Positions 17,112 through 26,336 of a stretch of 64,000 nucleotides of DNA are shown here, one piece after another. The stretch is taken from contig DASXVX010000010.1 of the NCBI GenBank assembly GCA_036504075.1, forward strand, positions 41,860 through 105,859. The letters run 5' to 3'. Position 1 is the first letter of the stretch. Every line of letters begins with the position of its first letter. Made by a program: the position numbers and the translations under genes. This stretch comes from DASXVX01 sp036504075 (GTDB lineage Bacteria; Bacillota; Sulfobacillia; Symbiobacteriales; Symbiobacteriaceae). A model generated the notes under the pieces. It did not search any database. It worked only from the letters and a program-made list of their open reading frames with translations, and was not told the DNA's origin.

Positions 17112-18008
17112 TCACCCGTGGCTCACCTTGGCCGCGATGCCTCGCTGCGACAGTGCCGCCACCACCGCCGCAGTTTCTGCTGCGGTCAGCGACGGAAGCC
17201 CCAGGGGCAAATGTTTCGTGGTCAGCCGCGACAGCTTCTGCTCCCAGGTGTTGTGGTAGGGGCAGAGCTCAACCCCCATCACGCTTAACTCGCTCAGGAA
17301 CCGGCCCAGCGCCTGGATGTTGTCTGGCGTCGCGGTCATTCCGGGCACCAGCGGGACCCGGAAGGTGACCGGAGCGCCGGTTTCCGCCAGCCAACGTGCG
17401 TTCGCCAAGATCGGGTGGTTATCCGCGCCGGTCAGGCGGCGATGTTCCGCCGGCGCCATCACCTTCAGGTCGAAGTAGATCCGATCCAGGGCGGGCAGAA
17501 GTTCGGCAAATCGGTCTCGGTCCGTGAGCCCGCTGGTTTCCAGCGCTGTGTGCAGGCCGGCCTGCTTGCACGCCTGCAGGAAGGCCAAGACGAACGGAAA
17601 CTGCAGCGTGGGTTCCCCGCCGGAAAGTGTGACGCCGCCGCCGGATTGCCGAAAGAAGGCAGCGTCCCGCAGCACTTCGGCGAGCAGTTCCGGGACTGTA
17701 TAGCGTCGACCGATCACAAACAGCGCCTTCGTCGGGCAGACTTCGGCGCGCCTGCCCCAGCCAGCTGGGTCCAGGGGAGCTTCAGCCAGGGCCAGTTCCC
17801 GAGAGCAGCCCAGAAAGCCGCAGTTGATGCAGCGGTCCGGGCGAAATGCGATCTCCGGCACTGGGCTGAATGACTCGGGATTCTGGCACCACCGGCACCT
17901 GAGCGGGCAACCCTTGAGAAACACGGTGGTGCGAATGCCAGGGCCATCCCCCAGCGAGTATCGCTGCACATCAAAGACCACACCGCTGAGCGAATTCGCG
18001 CCGCCCAT
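17112..18008 (-). CDS. Glycyl-radical enzyme activating enzyme (radical SAM)
   Basis: This encodes 298 residues. The radical-SAM cluster motif is in FLKGCPLRCRWCQNPES (CxxxCxxC), with the DGPGIRTTVF lead typical of PFL-activase relatives. A ferredoxin-like insert contains CINCGFLGC and a later EVCPTKAL, a second cluster that looks reduced compared with the usual two. The SGGEPTLQ SAM motif and the C-terminal CPYHNTWEQKL follow. It installs the glycyl radical on the enzyme encoded immediately upstream in the same operon. The ATG at 18008 gives the standard length; the extra 32 codons upstream lack homology. Confidence 0.88.
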   Translation of the reverse strand: MGGANSLSGVVFDVQRYSLGDGPGIRTTVFLKGCPLRCRWCQNPESFSPVPEIAFRPDRCINCGFLGCSRELALAEAPLDPAGWGRRAEVCPTKALFVIGRRYTVPELLAEVLRDAAFFRQSGGGVTLSGGEPTLQFPFVLAFLQACKQAGLHTALETSGLTDRDRFAELLPALDRIYFDLKVMAPAEHRRLTGADNHPILANARWLAETGAPVTFRVPLVPGMTATPDNIQALGRFLSELSVMGVELCPYHNTWEQKLSRLTTKHLPLGLPSLTAAETAAVVAALSQRGIAAKVSHG

Positions 18009-18027
18009 AATTGCAGACACCTCGCTT

Positions 18028-20412
18028 CTAACCGCAGACCGCCATCTCGGAGCGCCGGATGATCTCTTCCTGCGTGCCCGGTGAGAGATCGACGAAGCGT
18101 GCACTGTATCCGGTCACACGCACGATCAGATCCTGGTACTGCTCAGGGTTCCGCTGGGCCGCCCGCAACGTGGCGGTGTCGACCACGCTGATCTGAAGGT
18201 GCTGTCCGCCGAGGGCGAAGTAGGCCGCGAGCATCGCCCCGAACTGATCCACCTGTTCCGGTGTGCCCAGCAGCGTTGGGTTGAAGCGCATATTGGCCGA
18301 AACGCCTCCGGTTGCCTGCGCGAAGTCGACGGCCGCCAGGGAACGCAGCGCTGCAGTGGGGCCGCCCCGGTCCATTCCGGAAACCGGACCGCACCCGGGG
18401 CTCAGCATCTCCTGCGCCCGCCGGCCGTCCGGCGTCGCTGCGACCATGAGCCCCTGGATCACATGGTGGGTTTCGGAGTGCAGGCCGAGTGCGAACACGC
18501 CGCCCCGGTACGTATGGTACTCGCTCAGAACCGTGGCCAGCCAGTCGACGACCTCTGCCGCGATTTGGTCCACCCGGCGATCGTCGTTGCCGAACTTGGG
18601 CGCCCGGTTAAGCAGCATCTGACGCTGCGGCTCGTAGCCCTCAAAATCCGCCTTCAGCCACTCGACCAACTGCGGCAACGGATAGGTGCCCTTCGCGAAG
18701 ACCATCTCCTTGATGGCCGCCAGTGAATCAGCAAGGGTGCCCAGCCCCAGCAGGTCGACGCCGGTCAGGTTGGAGCGGGCGCCGCCGGCTTTCACGTCGC
18801 GCCCGCTCGTCAGGGGTCCGTCCACCAGGGCCGACAGGAGCGGATTGGGGAGCAGACGCCGCTGCACGTCCCCGACCACCGCCAGGGCTTCCGTCAGACT
18901 CCGGACCGTCGACGTCAGTTGCCCCTTGAACGCCGCCCAGAGCGCTTCGTACGAGTCGAACTGCGGAGCCGGGCGGTCTTGTTCTTCGCCGGAGGGGGAG
19001 AGAAACGGCGCGCCGCCGTTCAGCAGGAGTTCAAGCGCTTTCGGCCCGTTGAGGAAAGCGGAGCAGGTCGGACCGTATGTATCCGCCGGGATTGGCTGGA
19101 CGCAGCCGGTGACCATGTATCCCCGTGCCGCTGCGAGCGGAAATCCCTGGCCGGTGAACCCCCGAATCACCACCGGATCATTGAATACCTCGATGAGGTT
19201 CGCGCCGCCGGTCATGAGTTGAAGCGCCCGGCGCCTGAACGTCTCGCCGGTACCGGGATGCAGGCGGACGGCGACGTTGGGCCGTGTCAGCCGGAGGCTG
19301 TCCACCGCTTCGAGGATGAGCAGGGAGAGTTCATTCGTAACGTCGTTGCCGGCCCCGTCCATGCCACCCACCGTCAGGGTCAGGCGCTGGGTGTTCCCGT
19401 CCATCACCCGCATGGCGGCATACTCGTTCAGGTAGGTCAGCTGGTTGCACTTGACAAAGAGCTCTTCCAACAGTTCCAGCGCTTCCGGTTCGGTCAGGCG
19501 ACCTGCTGCCAGGTCCCTGGCGTAGTACGGGTACAGGAACTGGTCAAGCCTGCCCAGCGGGATCTCCTCGGCGCCATCGGTTTGCATCAGCGCCAGGAAT
19601 GTGAACCAGAACGACTGGACCGCCTCCCGGAAGGTCTCGGCAGGCTCGGCCGGCACTTTGGCCGCAATCGCCGCAATCTCCCGGAGCGCCCGCCCCCGGT
19701 CGGTGGAAGCGGACTCCGCCAATGCCAACGCCGCCTGCGCGTACCGATCGGCCCACGCGATAACCGCTTCTGCTGACCAGATCACCGACTGGTAGAACGT
19801 CTGCTTTTCTGCCGCATCGGACTCCGACGGTGCGATCAGTGCCATCGCCGCTTCTGCCTGCCGGATGGCGGCTCTGAAGCCGCCTTTGAGCACCCGGCCG
19901 TAGTCCAGGTAGGTCAGGTGATTCGACCCGGAAAAGTCGTTGTTGACGACGAAGAGGAGGTTTCGCATGGCAAACTGCGTCTCCTCGGACTGGCGGGAGA
20001 GCATCTCATCAAAGGCGCTCGTCCCGTCCCACGGTGGCAGGATGGACCCGTGCAGTTCCGCTTTCTCGGCTTCACTGATGACGAATTGGTCGTGCTCACG
20101 CTCACGGAAGTTGTCCAGCTCCTTCGACAGGAAGTCGCTCTTCAGTTCCGGATACAAGACGGCGCCCTTGACCTTTTCGGTCAGCGCGCCCACGATTCGC
20201 TCATCGTCGGCGATCTGAATCGGGAGGTGGCGAAAGGTCTCCTGCAGGGCCAGGGCAAATTGCAGGCTCCGGGGGAGCTCGGGGTGGTTGAATACAGCGT
20301 CAGTGATCGCGCGCGCCCGAACGAGGCTGATTTCCTGGGGTGCTTGAATCGCCCGCCGGCGCATCGTCTGCAGCCGCGGCGACAGCCGTGTCAAATCAAA
20401 CGTCGTGCTCAT
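18028..20412 (-). CDS. Glycyl-radical enzyme of the pyruvate formate-lyase / diol dehydratase superfamily, unusual active site
   Basis: This encodes 794 residues, the usual GRE length. The C-terminal radical loop RVTGYSARFVDLSPGTQEEI places the radical glycine at 768. The finger-loop cysteine is Cys437 in GYMVTGCVQP; most eliminase GREs have GCVEP, with Glu two residues after the Cys as base, whereas here it is Gln439. PFL itself has two adjacent Cys, so this is neither a standard PFL nor a standard dehydratase. Needs anoxia. The activase follows 19 bases after; a TPR gene precedes. Substrate unknown. Confidence 0.85.
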   Translation of the reverse strand: MSTTFDLTRLSPRLQTMRRRAIQAPQEISLVRARAITDAVFNHPELPRSLQFALALQETFRHLPIQIADDERIVGALTEKVKGAVLYPELKSDFLSKELDNFREREHDQFVISEAEKAELHGSILPPWDGTSAFDEMLSRQSEETQFAMRNLLFVVNNDFSGSNHLTYLDYGRVLKGGFRAAIRQAEAAMALIAPSESDAAEKQTFYQSVIWSAEAVIAWADRYAQAALALAESASTDRGRALREIAAIAAKVPAEPAETFREAVQSFWFTFLALMQTDGAEEIPLGRLDQFLYPYYARDLAAGRLTEPEALELLEELFVKCNQLTYLNEYAAMRVMDGNTQRLTLTVGGMDGAGNDVTNELSLLILEAVDSLRLTRPNVAVRLHPGTGETFRRRALQLMTGGANLIEVFNDPVVIRGFTGQGFPLAAARGYMVTGCVQPIPADTYGPTCSAFLNGPKALELLLNGGAPFLSPSGEEQDRPAPQFDSYEALWAAFKGQLTSTVRSLTEALAVVGDVQRRLLPNPLLSALVDGPLTSGRDVKAGGARSNLTGVDLLGLGTLADSLAAIKEMVFAKGTYPLPQLVEWLKADFEGYEPQRQMLLNRAPKFGNDDRRVDQIAAEVVDWLATVLSEYHTYRGGVFALGLHSETHHVIQGLMVAATPDGRRAQEMLSPGCGPVSGMDRGGPTAALRSLAAVDFAQATGGVSANMRFNPTLLGTPEQVDQFGAMLAAYFALGGQHLQISVVDTATLRAAQRNPEQYQDLIVRVTGYSARFVDLSPGTQEEIIRRSEMAVCG

Positions 20413-20447
20413 CGAAGTCCCTCCTCGACAGATTCGCGTAGCCCTCG

Positions 20448-21146
20448 TTATCCGATCTTCCGGAGCAATTCGCGACCTTTCTCCTGGTATTTGGCCGCGT
20501 ATGCGGGTCCGCGTTCGTCGATCGCCTGTTCCAGGAGCAACGCCAACTGCTCACGGGCGAGCGCCGGCTTTCGCAGGCTGATGTAAAGCTCCGCGAGTCT
20601 CACCTTCGCCTGCGGGCAGGCAGGCGCAAGCTCCCGTGCCCGGAGCAGGTGTTCCAGTGCCAGTTTCCGATCCAGGAAGCCCATTGGCGCAGGCGGGGTC
20701 AAGCGGTGCAGGTCACCCAGAATCTGGTGGGGCATGGCGCTGTGGTATTGCTCATCCAACTGCAAAGCCCGCTCGGCATGCTGCTTGACTTTGCTCAGGT
20801 AGAACAGGGCACTCAAAATGCCCATTTCGAGACCGTGGTAGCCCATCAACGTAGCGGCCCAGGCATTGGCCTCCAGACCGTCACCGTCGTATTCGAGGGC
20901 CCGCTTGGCCAGCTTCATGCCCCGAAGGGCGATGGCCAGGCGCTCGCCCTTCGGGGCATACTCGTAATGCCAGGACTGGGCCTGCGCAAGTTCGGCGTAT
21001 ACCCGGGCCAATACAGTGGGGTCATTCGTGGTTTTGACCAGGTCCGCCAGAATCGCCTCGGCGCGCTTCAGGTTGTCGCCGGCCTCGCAGGCGTAGAACA
21101 GGCGCTCGACTTCAGCAAAGGTCTGCATCAGCGCATCGTTCATCAT
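20448..21146 (-). CDS. TPR-type helical protein, TRAP T-component-like
   Basis: This encodes 232 residues, all-helical, with tandem TPR-like pairs: ARVYAELAQAQSWHYEYA, GLEANAWAATLMGYHG, AERALQLDEQYHSAMPHQI and ACPQAKVRLAELYISLRKPA. The region from LGDLHRLTPPAP to KLALEHLLRARELAP resembles TatT-like and microtubule-regulator-like TPR proteins. No signal peptide is seen. It lies 35 bases upstream of the glycyl-radical enzyme and is probably co-transcribed, so a role in assembly or in holding the enzyme is possible but unproven. Confidence 0.65.
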   Translation of the reverse strand: MMNDALMQTFAEVERLFYACEAGDNLKRAEAILADLVKTTNDPTVLARVYAELAQAQSWHYEYAPKGERLAIALRGMKLAKRALEYDGDGLEANAWAATLMGYHGLEMGILSALFYLSKVKQHAERALQLDEQYHSAMPHQILGDLHRLTPPAPMGFLDRKLALEHLLRARELAPACPQAKVRLAELYISLRKPALAREQLALLLEQAIDERGPAYAAKYQEKGRELLRKIG

Positions 21147-21157
21147 TTCGTTCCCCC

Positions 21158-21577
21158 TCAGTTTCCGTAGAGCAGTCTTCCAACCTCACGCAGGGCGGCC
21201 AGATCCGCAACATCGTGGTCGAGCAAAGGCAATTGCGCGGTGCGATACCGGGCAAACCGGGTCCGGATTTGGTCCAGGCACGTGCCCTGCACGTTGGCCC
21301 TGGCCTCCAGGAAGGGGTTGCCCTGGACCACCCGGGGCAGGATCACCTGGTTGACCACCCGCGCCTGAACCGGAATGCCGAGGCGATCCAGGCCGGCGAT
21401 GGCGCTCGCGGTTTCGGCGATTGGCAATCGCTCCGGCAGAAGCACCAGGGTGAACACGGTATTCGCGGTGTCGGAGAATCCTTCTGCCTGACACGTACTT
21501 CCACCAAAACCGCCTCCTGTCTCTGCCAGGTCTCTCCCGTTCCGTCGCACCAACCGCCTCGGCACAGGTATTCTCAA
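21158..21577 (-). pseudogene. arsA: C-terminal fragment of an ArsA-type arsenite-pump ATPase
   Basis: About 105 codons match the end of ArsA/GET3 ATPases: TANTVFTLVLLPERLPIAET, GLDRLGIPVQARVVNQVILP and LPLLDHDVADLAALREVGRL. The P-loop and switch regions are missing; upstream of about 21480 the frame is unrelated. The fragment follows an ArsR-type repressor on the same strand, so it is the remnant of an ars operon. Confidence 0.7.
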
Positions 21578-21675
21578 CGAATAAAAATCGCCTTATCGGG
21601 ATATTACGATGTATCGGTCCAAAGAAGAGGCTGCCACATAGCAGCCGGCCCGGCCCTTGCCGACACCGACCAGCG

Positions 21676-21969
21676 CTATTTGGGCGGGCAGCAGTGGTCG
21701 AGCAGAGCGGTGAGTTCCTGAATCATGGCCCGGATGCACGCTCTGTCCGGGAAGTAGTAGACCTCTTTGCCCTCCCGACGGGCCATGACCAGCCCACCGC
21801 GCTTTAGCAGGGCCAAATTCTCCGATGCTGTAGACTGGCCGAGGTCGGCATCTCGGGCCACCTGGTTCACCGTTCGCTCCTGACCATCCATGAACAGGAA
21901 CAGAATGCGCTGCCGGGTCTCGCTGGCAACCGCTTTCAGAAAATCCTGCAACTTGCCGGCCACGGTCAT
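21676..21969 (-). CDS. ArsR/SmtB-family repressor
   Basis: This encodes 97 residues, a standard ArsR winged helix: LKAVASETRQRILFLFM, VNQVARDADLGQSTASENLA (recognition helix), KRGGLVMARREGKEVYYF wing, and a C-terminal LLDHCCPPK with two adjacent cysteines that could bind a thiophilic metal or arsenite. The recognition-helix ELCVCDL motif of classical ArsR is absent. The ATG at 21969 is 8 bases after GAGGTGG and fits better than the GTG 12 bases upstream. Its presumed target, an arsA-like gene, is now a fragment. Confidence 0.85.
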   Translation of the reverse strand: MTVAGKLQDFLKAVASETRQRILFLFMDGQERTVNQVARDADLGQSTASENLALLKRGGLVMARREGKEVYYFPDRACIRAMIQELTALLDHCCPPK

Positions 21970-22126
21970 GATGTGAACCACCTCGTCATATCGGATAACT
22001 CCGATTTGATCTTAGCCGGTTCTTTTCGTGCTGTCAAGCGTCCTTTCGCAGATCCTGGAGAAGTTGCCTTTGCCGGTGGTCCGGTCGACGGCGAAGGTCC
22101 GGGCGCCCGCCCCACTCGGTGGGCCC

Positions 22127-22175
22127 GTGATTGACGTTCATGAGGTCACTGGTTCGATCCCACTACCGCGCACCA
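22127..22175 (+). repeat. tRNA-Val 3'-end scar D (3' two thirds)
   Basis: 49 bases match tRNA-Val from the anticodon stem through the ACCA end, including the GAC anticodon loop and variable loop, with one change in the T stem (CCCAC for CCCAG) shared with scar E. The acceptor 5' side and D arm are absent, so it is not a functional tRNA. Confidence 0.88.
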
Positions 22176-22201
22176 AAAGAGTCCCGACGTGAAGCCTTGA
22201 A

Positions 22202-22240
22202 AAGCCCGCCAGATTGGCCTTGAGCCAGGTTGGCGGGCTT
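22202..22240 (+). terminator. Terminator hairpin type II after scar D
   Basis: AAGCCCGCCA pairs with TGGCGGGCTT, in a context nearly identical to that after scar B (GTGAAGCC before, GTCCATG or TTCCATG after). The 340 bases that follow hold no recognisable gene. Confidence 0.75.
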
Positions 22241-22584
22241 GTCCATGCTCGGCGTGGTTCGTGCGAGATGAGTATCTAGCACCATTGGTTATTTGCTTGG
22301 CCATTTCAACGCACGTGCCGCCAAAGAGTTCCGCCGCCACAGGAAATGCCGATTCATAATGCCTCAGGAGCATGCCGGTTTCAAGCCAAACAGCACTACG
22401 CAATACTCGCCCGGGATATTTGGATCGGAGCTGGCAGGAAGGTCCGGACAATGCGCAACGGTACAGCCTGTTCAAGCACGACATCAGGCGATAGGTCATG
22501 GAAGCAAATACATCGTGGAACAAGATGTGACCAGTCGGCAACCGATATTGTCGGGGAAGCTCTCCGATCAAAAACGGCGCTTCC

Positions 22585-23388
22585 GAGCGCCCGCTGAACG
22601 GCTGCCAGGACGAAGGCGAGCTCAAGGCTCTGGTCCAACTCCCATGAGACGACGTACCGGGAGTACCAATCGATCACGGCGACCAAATACATCCAGCCCC
22701 GGGACATCCGAATGTAGGTGATATCGATCCCCCACACCTGGTTGGGGGCGCTGATGCTGAGGCCGCGCAGCAGATAGGGATAGACCTGATGTTGCTGGTT
22801 GCGACGGCTGAGATTGGGACCAGGACAGATTCCTGCGATGCCCATCTGCTGCATGTGGTGCTGTATGGCTTTACGGTTGACCAGGTGGCCCTCCCGCCCG
22901 AGGACGGCCGTGATTCGCCTGGACCCATAGAAAGGGTATTCCGTGTAGATCTCGTCGATCCGGCGCTGGATGGTCAGCTCTTCGTCCGAAGGGGTCCGCG
23001 GCTTGTAATACAAGCTTGACCGGTTCAACTGCAAGAGTTCAGCTTGCGCTTTCACGGACAGGTCCGAGCCGTCAAAGTCAAGCAGCGCAAGGCGTTCATC
23101 CCTAGTCAATTCGGACGCCTTTTTTTTGAGCCAGGCCAACTGTGTCGTTAGCCGGCCAATCTCGGTGTATAGCTCTTCAACCTGTCTGTCGTGCTCGGCC
23201 TTCAGGGCCGCCACATTATCAGTCCGTTCAAATAACAACGACAGATTGTCTACCACATGGCTCCGCCATTTGTGGAGCTGCGTGGGGTGCATCCCGTCCT
23301 CGGAGGCCAGTTCGGTCACGTTCTTATGCTCCTTGAGCATTTCCAGTACGATCTGCGTTTTGAAGTCCGGTGAATGCTTCTTTCTCAT
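22585..23388 (-). mobile_element. Truncated IS3-family insertion sequence (transposase remnant)
   Basis: About 268 codons of fused OrfA-OrfB: an N-terminal helix-turn-helix (KHSPDFKTQIVLEMLKEHKN), a leucine-rich coupling region, then KKKASELTRDERLALLDFD coded across an A/T run typical of IS3 frameshifting, and the start of the integrase core with the first Asp in QVWGIDITYIR. After VLAAVQRALG the frame enters unrelated DNA, so the second Asp and the Glu of the DDE triad are lost. The element is inactive; its left flank may include remaining IS DNA to about 23440. Confidence 0.85.
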
Positions 23389-23454
23389 GGTGTGATTGTA
23401 GCTTAACTTCGACCGTTTTCGTGTCTAAATTCCTGGGTCCACTGGTCATCGCCG

Positions 23455-23844
23455 ATGGGGGCGCAAGCTACCGTCCCACTGCGCCTCCTGCCCAACAGCC
23501 GGGACCAGGCGACCCTGGCCGCCTTTTGGCGCCAACTGGAGACGCAAGAAGCCCCTACCGGTATTCTGAACGGTTTCCCCCGCTCCGGCCCCCTGGTGCC
23601 CTGCCACCTGCACCCCGCTACCGACCGGCCCGACGCCACCTGTCAGACCCAGATCAGTGCGGTGGACCCTCGCCACGACCCGACGCCACCGGGAAATCGG
23701 CAAACGGAGCAACTTCGCACGATCACCTTGACGGCAGCCTGGGCTGAAGTGAACTCCCCGCGGCGCCATGCCTGGAGCTTCGTGGTGGATCAGCAAGGCC
23801 TGGTGGCTGTTCAAAACGAATCAGGAGATCCCTTGCCTCTTTGA
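23455..23844 (+). CDS. Hypothetical protein, uncertain
   Basis: A 129-codon frame with moderate coding character in its C-terminal half (LRTITLTAAWAEVNSPRRHA, then WSFVVDQQGLVAVQNESGD). The N-terminal half is proline- and arginine-rich and could be antisense noise. No clear ribosome-binding site. It may be the tail of a gene cut by the adjacent IS3 remnant. No family recognised. Confidence 0.3.
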   Translation: MGAQATVPLRLLPNSRDQATLAAFWRQLETQEAPTGILNGFPRSGPLVPCHLHPATDRPDATCQTQISAVDPRHDPTPPGNRQTEQLRTITLTAAWAEVNSPRRHAWSFVVDQQGLVAVQNESGDPLPL

Positions 23845-23989
23845 AAGCTCGTGGCATTCACCGGGCCGGACCGAGGAGATATAGCCCTCGCACATTTGAC
23901 TAGATCATACTTTTAGCGTAATAATAATGATTAGTCGCACTTACAAATGTTGCACTATTTTTGATTGCTGATGACTGCGAGGGTCAACC

Positions 23990-26242
23990 ATGCGTGAACC
24001 CCTGGGCCTTTTCCCGCCGCAGACCCAAAAGCTACCTCCGACACGCGACATCCGGCAGGCTTTGGCTGACCGCGACTATGCAGGGGCGGTGGCGGCGCTT
24101 GACACCATTGGCATGGGCATCATGCAGGGGGAACGCGACATTCCTCTGTCACAACTCTTCACTTGGCTGGATCAGTTTCCCGCACCATACAGCCGGAGTC
24201 CCGTGGTCTTGGGCGTCCGCGCTTGGCTATCGTATGAGCAAATGATGCCGACGCGCGCCTTGCTGATCGTAAGCGAACTTGCGGCCCAGTGTGAGGAGCA
24301 ACTGGCAGGTCCGGAAGGGCCCGTAGCGTCCATGTGGCTCATGGCCGCACGTGCCTTCCAGGGGACTCTTTACGAAAGCGAAGGCCGGAATGAACTGTCC
24401 CTACGGGCCTACACGCAGGTCCGATCCCTCCTGTCCGACTTTGGGTTTCGCACCTCCACTCAGGCGCTGGCACTGGAACCAGAGGAGGCCGAGCGACTGA
24501 TCGCTCTTGATCACAGTGGCGTATGTGCAGTGGTTATTGACGCCTTGGCAATGTACCAGGCGGCTTCGGATCGCGGCGGCACCGCCCGCATGGCCCATCA
24601 CTTGGGCCAACACTACCTCGATCGAGGAGAGCCATCCGCCGCCCGATATTGGCTGGAACGCTCCTTGGAATTACGGCGCGGCCGGCGCGGTGAACTGCCA
24701 TTGGCCTATACCTTGGACAGCCTGGGAATGTGTTATGCACAACTGGGACTCATGAACGACGCACAAGCGGCACTGGACGAAGCCATGCGAATTGCCACCA
24801 ACGTTGGGTCGGTGCTGATTCAGGCCCATGCGTTGTCGAACCTGGGCGATGTATATCGGGATCGGAACGAATTCGGGGCAGCGCTGGAACTGTACCGCAA
24901 ATCCTTGGCGCTCAAGGAGCAGATGCGGGACACCTTCGGCCTTGCCACCACCCAGTTGGCCCTAGCCACCTGTTTCCGACGCCAGCGGGAGTTTGGTCTT
25001 TCGGCCGATGCCGCAGCCGAGGCGGGTACATTACTCCATGGATTCGGCGATCCCAGCCTGCGGGCTACGGCGGTCATGCATCGGGAGATCGCCGGCACGT
25101 TACTGGGCAACGATGGAGCCCGTGACCGGTTGGCGAGGATCGTAGAAGAACAGGCGGGCAGTGCCAAAGTGCGTGACGAAGTGCTCGGCCAATGGTACCT
25201 GGCCCTGGCGTCTCATGAGGCGTCCGAAGCAGAAGGTGTACGGTTTCATTTAGATCGGGCTTTCACGTTGGCTATGCGCCACCGGCACTTGCATTTGCTG
25301 GCGATGGAGATCCCAATCTCCTCAGGTTTATGTAAGCCGGCAGTAGAACAAGCGATCTGCCCGGAGGCGCTAGCCGGATTGGTGCTTCGTGCCACGCCGC
25401 AGGGATTGGCAGCCTTGCTCGAACATGCACCCTCGGCCGCCAAGCTGGTGGCCGCCGCCGGGCGTCTGGGCGAAGCCACGGCACTGACCGTAAAGATGTT
25501 GGGTGCATTCCGGGTGATGCGGGCCGGGCGGGAGATCGATTTGACCGCCGTCCGTTCGCAAAAGGCGGTCTCGCTTTTGAAGTTCCTCGTGGCAAGTCGG
25601 GGCAAGCCGGTCATTCGGGAACAAATTCTAGAGGCCATTTGGCCGGAAGCGGCTCCGGAAGCAGCTGACCGTAGTTTTGAAGTGACGGTCTCCAACCTGC
25701 GGAAGATGCTGGATCCGGTAGCCGGGCCACCGCTCATCCTGCGGAAAGGTCGTGGCTACCTGATCAATCCCGAGGTCACTCTGGATGTGGATGTCGACCG
25801 GTTCGTCTACCATGTGGAGCGGGGCAACTGGTGGTGGCAGCGGGGTCAGACCGTCCCGGCGGTGGCCGAGTGGCAGTTGGCGGAGAATAGCTACAGGGGG
25901 GATTACCTCGCTGAGGACCCCTATGATGACTGGGCGACCGCCGAGCGCGAGCGGCTTCGGGAGCTTTACATGGAGTTGGCCAGCCGACTGGGTGAACAAG
26001 CTTTATGCGAAAAACGATATGAAGAAGCGATTCGGTGGGCCCGACAGGTGTTGGCCAACGATTCCATCCGTGACACGGCCTTCCGGTTGCTCATGCGGGC
26101 GCACGCACGGCAAGGAAATCGGGCGGTGGCTCTGAGGGACTACCGGCGGTACACCGAAGCCCTGGCGCGGGAACTTGGAGAGGAGCCTGCACCGGAAACT
26201 CGGGAGTTGGCCCGGCTGATCCGGGCCGGTGAAGTAATTTGA
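23990..26242 (+). CDS. SARP-type regulator with N-terminal TPR array and C-terminal HTH-BTAD
   Basis: This encodes 750 residues. Residues 20-460 are helical TPR-like repeats (GELPLAYTLDSLGMCYAQLG, AHALSNLGDVYRDRNEFGAA). Residues 495-590 form an OmpR-type winged helix (LTVKMLGAFRVMRAGREIDL, FEVTVSNLRKMLD, LRKGRGYLINP), followed by a bacterial transcriptional activation domain to residue 745 (YLAEDPYDDWATAERERLRE). SARP/BTAD proteins activate specialised-metabolism clusters. An AT-rich upstream region (23890-23985) should hold the promoter. It flanks the giant-protein genes and is their best candidate regulator, by position only. Confidence 0.85.
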   Translation: MREPLGLFPPQTQKLPPTRDIRQALADRDYAGAVAALDTIGMGIMQGERDIPLSQLFTWLDQFPAPYSRSPVVLGVRAWLSYEQMMPTRALLIVSELAAQCEEQLAGPEGPVASMWLMAARAFQGTLYESEGRNELSLRAYTQVRSLLSDFGFRTSTQALALEPEEAERLIALDHSGVCAVVIDALAMYQAASDRGGTARMAHHLGQHYLDRGEPSAARYWLERSLELRRGRRGELPLAYTLDSLGMCYAQLGLMNDAQAALDEAMRIATNVGSVLIQAHALSNLGDVYRDRNEFGAALELYRKSLALKEQMRDTFGLATTQLALATCFRRQREFGLSADAAAEAGTLLHGFGDPSLRATAVMHREIAGTLLGNDGARDRLARIVEEQAGSAKVRDEVLGQWYLALASHEASEAEGVRFHLDRAFTLAMRHRHLHLLAMEIPISSGLCKPAVEQAICPEALAGLVLRATPQGLAALLEHAPSAAKLVAAAGRLGEATALTVKMLGAFRVMRAGREIDLTAVRSQKAVSLLKFLVASRGKPVIREQILEAIWPEAAPEAADRSFEVTVSNLRKMLDPVAGPPLILRKGRGYLINPEVTLDVDVDRFVYHVERGNWWWQRGQTVPAVAEWQLAENSYRGDYLAEDPYDDWATAERERLRELYMELASRLGEQALCEKRYEEAIRWARQVLANDSIRDTAFRLLMRAHARQGNRAVALRDYRRYTEALARELGEEPAPETRELARLIRAGEVI

Positions 26243-26276
26243 GTTTTCTTTAGGCGTGTATTAAGTTCGCTGTGCT

Positions 26277-26317
26277 AAAAAGGTGGTGGAACCTGCGGGT
26301 GTCCACCACCTTTTTGC
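26277..26317 (+). terminator. Terminator of the SARP regulator gene
   Basis: Perfect 14-bp stem AAAAAGGTGGTGGA with its complement and an 11-base loop; the run of Ts lies on both sides, so it can act bidirectionally. Confidence 0.85.
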
Positions 26318-26336
26318 ATCCCGGGAGGGATCCACC

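Noticed and set aside
22127..22175. A second tRNA-Val gene
   Set aside because: It has the anticodon loop and T arm but no 5' acceptor strand or D arm, so it cannot fold into a tRNA.
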